A program made the translations under genes and the position numbers. From CAMAUF01 sp046152925 (GTDB lineage: Bacteria; Chloroflexota; Dehalococcoidia; Tepidiformales; Tepidiformaceae): a stretch of 5,195 nt of DNA. Positions 1 to 3,933 of this stretch are shown here, one piece after another. The number at the start of each line of letters is the position of its first letter. Position 1 is the stretch's first letter. Location of the stretch: positions 1 to 5,195 of the forward strand of contig JBJXFX010000021.1 in NCBI GenBank assembly GCA_046152925.1, read 5' to 3'. Under the pieces are notes generated by a model. That model was given only the letters and a program-made list of their open reading frames with translations. It was not told the origin of the DNA and made no database searches.

Positions 1-605
1 TCCCGCCTCCAATCGGGGTCCTTGGCGATCATTTCCTCCCACCAGAGCGCGGAGCGGCTCGGCATCCCGGCCGTATCGGTCCGCACGGCGTCCCAGATCG
101 CGGGCCAAGCCGCCAGCACGTCGGCCTTATCGACGTACCGGCAGGTCGCGCGGATCGTCCCGTCCTTCAAGGCGACGTGACGCGTGCTGATGCTCAGGTC
201 GACGCCATCGGCCGCGAGCCCGTAGCCAAACCGGCCGTAGATGATGCTTTCCGAAGCCCAAAGCGCGGCCAACTCGTCGCCACGCTCGTGCGCCATGCCG
301 AGGTGCTTGCGCATCATCGACGTAAGGACGCCCTTGCGCCGGTGGCTCGCCCGAACGGTCACCTGCGTCAGTCCGGCGCAGCCCACGTCGCCCCCTGGCA
401 CGCGCATGACCTGCTTGAAGTTGCCGGCGGTGCCAACGATCGCGTCGCCGTCGACGGCCACGACGTTGTTCTCGTAGTCGTAGAGTGGCCGCCGCCCCTC
501 GATTCGGGCCGGATCGTCGCCGGGGTCGAAATGAAATCCAAGCGACATCTGGCGGACATAGGCCTCGAGTTCGGCGGCGGTCGGCGTCCGGACTTGATAC
601 TCCAC
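1..605 (-). CDS. Eis-like GNAT N-acetyltransferase (partial, C-terminus off the left edge)
   Basis: This gene enters from the right and runs off the window at position 1, so only the first 201 codons are present, about half of the ~400 residues usual for Eis-type proteins. The frame is open throughout. It starts at a GTG (605-603) preceded by AAGGAG at 618-613, a 7-nt spacing. Residues 82-96 (VTVRASHRRKGVLTS) form the acetyl-CoA pyrophosphate-binding loop of GNAT enzymes, with the R-R-K-G core. Residues 115-130 (LWASESIIYGRFGYGL) are the signature that follows it in the Eis/COG4552 group. Eis proteins transfer acetyl from acetyl-CoA to amines, including lysine side chains and, in mycobacteria, aminoglycosides. 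The native substrate cannot be told from this half, and the C-terminal sterol-carrier-like domain and terminal carboxylate are outside the window. It is the last visible gene of the set behind the carboxylase and sirtuin genes. The GNAT/Eis assignment is secure; the substrate is unknown. Confidence 0.88.
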   Translation of the reverse strand, partial: MEYQVRTPTAAELEAYVRQMSLGFHFDPGDDPARIEGRRPLYDYENNVVAVDGDAIVGTAGNFKQVMRVPGGDVGCAGLTQVTVRASHRRKGVLTSMMRKHLGMAHERGDELAALWASESIIYGRFGYGLAADGVDLSISTRHVALKDGTIRATCRYVDKADVLAAWPAIWDAVRTDTAGMPSRSALWWEEMIAKDPDWRR

Positions 606-612
606 GGTGGTG

Positions 613-618
613 CTCCTT
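613..618 (-). promoter_or_regulatory. Ribosome-binding site of the Eis-like gene, abutting the sirtuin stop
   Basis: The minus strand reads TAG-AAGGAG-CACCACC-GTG: the sirtuin stop codon (621-619), then a consensus Shine-Dalgarno, 7 nt, then the GTG start. A ribosome terminating on the sirtuin covers this site, so translational coupling is likely. The site also decides the GTG start, which would otherwise be easy to miss. Confidence 0.8.
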
Positions 619-1431
619 CTAGACGAGGGCGGCGACGGCGGGCAGCACGTCGCCAAGTTGGCCCCGCAAGACGACGCTCGCGTACTCGTCGAACTGCGTC
701 TCCTCGGCGTTCATGATGATCAGTCTCGCCCCGGTGCGCAGCGCAATCGGCACCATCCCGGCGGCCGGATACACCGCAAGCGTCGTCCCGACCGCCAGCA
801 GCACGTCGCAGGTGGACGCGGCCGTTTCGGCACGCATCAGGTCCTTCGCGACCAGCTGCTGGCCGAACGAAATCGTCGCGGATTTCAGGATGCCGCCACA
901 AGTCCGGCAAGGCGGGTCCGCTTCGCCGCCCTCGACTCGCGCCAGCACCTTCTCGATCGGGCCATTGTCCGTGCAGCCGGTGCATTGAAACCGGTGGACG
1001 GTGCCGTGGATCTCGATAACGTGCTCGCCCGGGAAGCCGCCCTTCTGGTGCAGTCCGTCGACGTTCTGGGTGACCAAGGTCGAAAGCTTCCCTTTCCGGT
1101 GCAGCTCGGCCATCGCCACATGCCCGGCGTTCGGCTCCTTCTGGCGCAGCTCGCCCTTCAGGTGGTTCTGCCAGGCAGCGGCCCGCGCCTCTGGGTGGCT
1201 CAGGTAGTACTGGATGGTCGAGCGCTTCTCGGCCTCGGGGTCGCGCGTCCAGACGCCCTTCGGCCCGCGAAAGTCCGGGATGCCCGACTCAGTCGAAATG
1301 CCTGCGCCGGTGAGGGCGACGACGCGGCGGGCGCCGCGCAAGAGGCCGGCTGCTTCCTCGATCGCCTGCTGCTCGTCCAAGTCCTCCCCCTTCGCTCGGC
1401 GACACGGTAGCGACACGGCCACGCCGCGCAC
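619..1431 (-). CDS. Sir2-family NAD-dependent protein deacylase (sirtuin)
   Basis: Sirtuins remove acetyl or other acyl groups from lysine in cytoplasmic proteins, consuming NAD+ and giving nicotinamide and O-acyl-ADP-ribose. All the family motifs are present, numbered from the GTG at 1431. They are NAD-binding GAGISTESGIPDFRG (42-56), TQNVDGLH (121-128), catalytic His142 in the IHG motif, and a zinc site of two Cys-x2-Cys pairs (Cys150/153 and Cys175/178). The second NAD-binding stretch GTTLAVYPAAG (215-225) and Asn241 follow. I do not see the Tyr/Arg acyl-pocket motif that marks the desuccinylase (SIRT5/CobB) class, so deacetylase-type activity is more likely. The start is uncertain. The GTG has no Shine-Dalgarno, whereas a TTG at 1380-1378 follows a purine-rich GGGGGAGG and gives about 253 residues, closer to the family length. 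The gene is 26 nt behind the carboxylase gene and 13 nt ahead of the acetyltransferase gene. The family is certain; the exact acyl specificity is not. Confidence 0.95.
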   Translation of the reverse strand: MRGVAVSLPCRRAKGEDLDEQQAIEEAAGLLRGARRVVALTGAGISTESGIPDFRGPKGVWTRDPEAEKRSTIQYYLSHPEARAAAWQNHLKGELRQKEPNAGHVAMAELHRKGKLSTLVTQNVDGLHQKGGFPGEHVIEIHGTVHRFQCTGCTDNGPIEKVLARVEGGEADPPCRTCGGILKSATISFGQQLVAKDLMRAETAASTCDVLLAVGTTLAVYPAAGMVPIALRTGARLIIMNAEETQFDEYASVVLRGQLGDVLPAVAALV

Positions 1432-1434
1432 AAG

Positions 1435-1458
1435 GCTCGGAACTCGGCGCTCGGAACT
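1435..1458. repeat. Imperfect heptanucleotide tandem repeat (consensus RCTCGGM)
   Basis: The plus strand reads GCTCGGA, ACTCGGC, GCTCGGA, then ACT, that is, three 7-bp units sharing the CTCGG core and the start of a fourth. The 10-mer GCTCGGAACT therefore occurs twice with a period of 14 (1435-1444 and 1449-1458). The array fills almost the whole gap between the carboxylase stop and the GTG start of the sirtuin gene, and its last base overlaps the carboxylase stop codon. It forms no convincing terminator hairpin. Confidence 0.6.
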
Positions 1459-2999
1459 TACAGCGGAATGTTGCCGTGCTTCTTGGCCGGGCGCTTGTCC
1501 GCCTTGTTCTGGAGCATCTCCAGCGCCTTGATCACCTTGTAGCGCGTCTGGCGCGGGTCGATCACGTCGTCGACGAAGCCGCGTCCCGCGACGATGTACG
1601 GGTTCGCGAACTTCGCCGTGTATTCGGCCACCAGTTCGCGACGCCGGGCATCCGGGTCCTCGGCCTTCGCGATCTCCTCGCGATAGACGATGTTCACGGC
1701 GCCATCCGGCCCCATCACGGCGACCTCCGCCGTCGGCCAGGCGAAGGCGACGTCGGCCTTCAGGCTCTTCGAACCCATCGCGATGAACGCCCCGCCCACG
1801 GCCTTGCGGAGCACGATCGTGATCTTCGGCACGGTCGCTTCGGCGTAGCAGTAGAGCAGCTTCGCCCCGTGGACGATGATGCCCTGGTACTCCTGCGTCG
1901 TCCCCGGGAGGTACCCAGAGGTGTCGACCAGCGTGACCACGGGCACGTTGAACGCATCGCAGAAGCGGACAAAACGCGCTGCCTTGCGGCTCGCGTTGAT
2001 GTCGATCGAGCCCGCGAGGACGTTCGGCTGGTTCGCGACGAAGCCGACGCTACGCCCACCCATCCGGCCGAAGCCCACAACCATGTTGGCGGCCCAGAGC
2101 TCGTGCACTTCCATGAAGTCGCCCTCATCGACGACCCTCGTGATGATGTCGCGGACGTCGTAGGGCCGGTTCGATTCGACCGGCACGATGCTGAGGAGGT
2201 CATCGTCGGCGCGCGCGATGTCGTCGCCGGTGGGCATCAGCGGCGCGTCCTCGGCGTTGTTCGAAGGGAGGAACGAGAGGAGCCGGCGCACTTCGGAAAG
2301 CGTCTCCTCCTCGCCGGCGATTGCGAAGTGGGCCACGCCAGACTTCGAGGCGAGCGCGAGCGCGCCGCCGAGTTCTTCGTGGGTGACTTCCTCGCCAGTG
2401 ACCGAGCGGATGACGTCTGGCCCGGTGATGTACATCTGGCCGGAGCCCTCGGTCGCGAAGATGAAGTCCGTCAGGGCCGGGCTATAGGCGCCACCGCCGG
2501 CCGACGGGCCCATCGTGACGGTGATCTGTGGGACCACGCCGCTGGCGTGGACGTTGCGCGTGAAGATGTGGCCAAAGCCCGCCAGGCTTTCCGACCCGTC
2601 CTGGATGCGCGCCCCACCGGTGTCCTGGATGCCGATCACGGGTGCGCCGGTCAACATCGCGAGGTCCATCACCTTGCAGATCTTCTCGGACACGGTCTCC
2701 GAAAGTGAGCCGCCGATCATCGTGAAGTCATAGGAGAACACGTAAACGGGGCGGCTATCGACCTTGCCCCAGCCGGTGACGACCGATTCGCCGGGCGAAT
2801 CCGACCCGCGCGGGCGGACGAGCATGTCCAACTCTTCGAACGTCCCTGGGTCCATCAGGAGGTCGATCCGCTCGCGGGCCGTGAGCTTGCCGCGCGCATG
2901 CTGCGCCTCGATGCGCTTCTGGCCGCCGCCCTCGAGCACCTTGGCCTTGAGGGCTTCGAGCGTGGCGAGCTTCTGCTGGGGGGTAACCGGGTCAGGCAT
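1458..2999 (-). CDS. pccB: Propionyl-/acyl-CoA carboxylase, carboxyltransferase (beta) subunit
   Basis: The enzyme moves the carboxyl group from carboxybiotin to an acyl-CoA, typically propionyl-CoA to methylmalonyl-CoA, in the cytoplasm. It works with a biotin carboxylase/biotin carrier alpha subunit that is not in this window. The 513-residue length is typical. The N-terminal crotonase-like domain holds the oxyanion-hole motif TGGARIQDG (127-135) and GPSAGGGAYSPALTDF (164-179). The C-terminal domain holds DTSGYLPGTTQEYQG (359-373), the second oxyanion hole GGAFIAMGSK (402-411), and WPTAEVAVMG (421-430). It ends in the family's characteristic KKHGNIPL. The ATG at 2999-2997 fits the family N-terminus, although only a weak GGAC lies upstream as a Shine-Dalgarno. 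It is the first gene of the minus-strand set. Close relatives include methylmalonyl-CoA decarboxylase alpha and acetyl-CoA carboxylase-type AccD. Propionyl-CoA is the likeliest substrate but is not proven by sequence alone. Confidence 0.95.
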   Translation of the reverse strand: MPDPVTPQQKLATLEALKAKVLEGGGQKRIEAQHARGKLTARERIDLLMDPGTFEELDMLVRPRGSDSPGESVVTGWGKVDSRPVYVFSYDFTMIGGSLSETVSEKICKVMDLAMLTGAPVIGIQDTGGARIQDGSESLAGFGHIFTRNVHASGVVPQITVTMGPSAGGGAYSPALTDFIFATEGSGQMYITGPDVIRSVTGEEVTHEELGGALALASKSGVAHFAIAGEEETLSEVRRLLSFLPSNNAEDAPLMPTGDDIARADDDLLSIVPVESNRPYDVRDIITRVVDEGDFMEVHELWAANMVVGFGRMGGRSVGFVANQPNVLAGSIDINASRKAARFVRFCDAFNVPVVTLVDTSGYLPGTTQEYQGIIVHGAKLLYCYAEATVPKITIVLRKAVGGAFIAMGSKSLKADVAFAWPTAEVAVMGPDGAVNIVYREEIAKAEDPDARRRELVAEYTAKFANPYIVAGRGFVDDVIDPRQTRYKVIKALEMLQNKADKRPAKKHGNIPL

Positions 3000-3041
3000 G
3001 TTGGTCGTCCAAGAATGGGAGATTCGCGGCGCCAGCGGCGC

Positions 3042-3068
3042 AGAAAGCCCGGCGCATGGGCGCCGGGC
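3042..3068 (-). terminator. Terminator-shaped hairpin in the leader of the carboxylase gene
   Basis: GCCCGGCGC (3047-3055) and GCGCCGGGC (3060-3068) form a perfect 9-bp GC-only stem with a 4-nt loop. On the minus strand the stem is followed by TTTCT (3046-3042), a short T-rich tail. The shape is that of an intrinsic terminator read leftward, yet it lies only 42 nt upstream of the carboxylase start codon and no minus-strand gene ends upstream of it. It could be an attenuator in the leader or a remnant terminator of a lost gene. The T tract is short, so real termination is uncertain. Confidence 0.5.
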
Positions 3069-3070
3069 GG

Positions 3071-3096
3071 ATGGTTAACGCGCCCGCGATGGTAAC
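3071..3096 (-). promoter_or_regulatory. Paired ATGGT(T)AAC boxes, possible promoter or operator of the carboxylase operon
   Basis: ATGGTTAAC (3071-3079) and ATGGTAAC (3089-3096) are near-identical boxes with start points 18 bp apart. On the minus strand they read GTTACCAT and GTTAACCAT, and each contains a loose -10-like hexamer (TACCAT at 3094-3089). The -35 match upstream is poor. They are the only AT-richer islands in the gap ahead of the operon, so they are the best candidates for its promoter or a tandem regulator site. Confidence 0.25.
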
Positions 3097-3127
3097 ACAG
3101 CCAGCCACTATCGTCGGGGCCTCCGCA

Positions 3128-3161
3128 GGTGCTGGCGCCGCCGTAGAATCCCGCCAGCACC
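3128..3161. promoter_or_regulatory. Perfect 10-bp inverted repeat flanking a -10-like TAGAAT
   Basis: GGTGCTGGCG (3128-3137) and CGCCAGCACC (3152-3161) are exact reverse complements separated by 14 bp. The hexamer TAGAAT (3144-3149) lies inside the spacer and resembles the -10 boxes of the next two plus-strand genes. No good -35 is seen at 16-19 bp. The right arm ends 2 nt before the Shine-Dalgarno GAAGGAG (3164-3170). The element could be an operator across a promoter or, if transcribed from further up, an RNA hairpin ahead of the ribosome-binding site. Confidence 0.45.
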
Positions 3162-3177
3162 ACGAAGGAGCGCACGT

Positions 3178-3441
3178 ATGCAGCGCGAATTGCTCGACGC
3201 CGCCGCCCGCAATGCAGGCCTCACGCTCGACCCCGCGACCGATATCAACGTGGTGGGCGACGACCCCGTCCTCGCCTCACCGTTCCACCTCGGACAAGGC
3301 GTTGCGACCTCCCAACCGCACCCCTCGGCAGCCACTCCGCGGCCTGGTTGCCCCGATGACTGGACGTGCGGCCAATCGCGCCCTAGATTCGCGACAAGCG
3401 ACGTGGAGGGCCGGGCATGGGCGAGGTCGAGGCGTACCTGA
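3178..3441 (+). pseudogene. Remnant of a family III CoA-transferase gene (N-terminal ~43 codons only)
   Basis: A strong Shine-Dalgarno GAAGGAG sits 7 nt before ATG 3178, so initiation looks intact. Residues 1-43 begin MQRELLDAAARNAGLTLD and continue through GDDPVLASPFHLGQGVA. This resembles the extreme N-terminus of CaiB/BaiF (family III) CoA-transferases, whose usual pattern is G-x-DPVLPSPF-x-x-G. From about position 3307 the frame continues for ~44 codons of Pro/Arg/Thr/Ser-rich sequence with no family resemblance. It stops at 3439-3441, overlapping the next gene by 25 nt. The other two forward frames do not resume the family either. Full-length members have about 400-480 residues, so over 90% is missing. 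I read it as a gene truncated by a deletion, with the junction near 3300-3310. A metagenomic misjoin or a coincidental small ORF are alternatives. The family call is from memory of a short motif and is moderate. Confidence 0.5.
3361..3389 (+). promoter_or_regulatory. Sigma70-like promoter of the NTF2-like gene
   Basis: TGGACG (3361-3366) matches the -35 consensus at 4 of 6 positions. TAGATT (3384-3389) is a -10 with a 17-bp spacer. A start site near 3396 would leave a leader of about 20 nt containing the GGAGGG ribosome-binding site (3405-3410). The promoter lies inside the degenerate tail of the CoA-transferase remnant, so the downstream gene does not depend on that remnant's promoter. Confidence 0.5.
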
Positions 3442-3827
3442 CAGACTGGATCCGGGAGTATAGCGACCACTTTGTGATGTCGTTCCACGCGAATGACGCG
3501 TCGCTCGTGCGGCCCTACTGCCACATCCCCTCAATGCGCCTGACGGCCGACGGCGTCAAGGTCATGTCGACGGCGGAAGAGGTCGACGCGCACTGGGCCG
3601 CCGCGCACGTCCCGCTCCGGCCGCTGAACTATGCGAACAGCATCCTTCACACCGTCGATGTGAAGCTGATCAACCCCGGCGCGGCCTTCATCACCGTAGA
3701 CTGCGGCCGGTACAACACGGCAAACGAGGAGATCATGCGGTTCTACTCCTCGTACACCGTGTGCAAGACCGCGGATGGCTGGAAGATCACGAGCTGGATC
3801 GGCCATAACCCGCCCCGCCAGAAGTAA
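3417..3827 (+). CDS. Small NTF2/SnoaL-like fold protein, function unknown
   Basis: The product has 136 residues, the normal size for a single NTF2-like (cone-shaped alpha+beta barrel) domain. ATG 3417 is preceded by GGAGGG at 3405-3410 with 6-nt spacing. The helical N-terminus (residues 3-25) is followed by a pattern common in this superfamily. A segment near residues 31-50 (YCHIPSMRLTADG) resembles the early strand pair, residues 52-62 look like a helix, and strands at about 76-98 and 106-118 lead to the closing strand GWKITSWIGHN (121-131). There is no signal peptide or membrane segment, so it is probably cytoplasmic. Superfamily members include polyketide cyclases, dehydratases, isomerases and non-catalytic binding proteins. 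I cannot assign a substrate, and no catalytic Asp/His pair stands out as diagnostic. It has its own promoter and is followed by a 106-nt gap with another promoter, so it appears to be a single-gene unit. Confidence 0.8.
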   Translation: MGEVEAYLTDWIREYSDHFVMSFHANDASLVRPYCHIPSMRLTADGVKVMSTAEEVDAHWAAAHVPLRPLNYANSILHTVDVKLINPGAAFITVDCGRYNTANEEIMRFYSSYTVCKTADGWKITSWIGHNPPRQK

Positions 3828-3866
3828 CGGCGCGCAAAGACCGTCCTCGCGGTGATAGTCCGCACA

Positions 3867-3895
3867 TTGGCGGACGGCGGCCCAGCCGGTAGAGT
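3867..3895 (+). promoter_or_regulatory. Sigma70-like promoter of the secreted protein gene
   Basis: TTGGCG (3867-3872) matches the -35 consensus at 4 of 6 positions. TAGAGT (3890-3895) is a -10 with a 17-bp spacer, the same geometry and a related -10 to the promoter at 3361. The expected start near 3902 leaves a leader of about 32 nt. A 6-bp inverted repeat, GTCCGC (3858-3863) and GCGGAC (3870-3875), overlaps the -35 and might be an operator half-site pair; it is short enough to be chance. Confidence 0.5.
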
Positions 3896-3933
3896 GAGGC
3901 CGTCCCTTAAGCCTGCCAAGGACGGTACCTCGG

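Noticed and set aside
177..716. Plus-strand open frame opposite the acetyltransferase gene
   Set aside because: Low-complexity Arg/Ala-rich product, and it overlaps the start and ribosome-binding site of the well-supported minus-strand Eis-like gene.
607..1410. Plus-strand open frame opposite the sirtuin gene
   Set aside because: Antisense shadow; the minus strand carries every sirtuin motif in order.
1476..2708. Long open frame on the plus strand opposite the carboxylase gene (410 codons)
   Set aside because: It is the antisense image of a highly conserved gene in GC-rich DNA, full of Arg/His/Asp and matching no family pattern; the minus-strand carboxylase explains the region.
3858..3875. 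GTCCGC/GCGGAC hairpin as a terminator for the NTF2-like gene
   Set aside because: The stem is only 6 bp and no T tract follows; it overlaps the -35 of the next promoter, so it is noted only as a possible operator.
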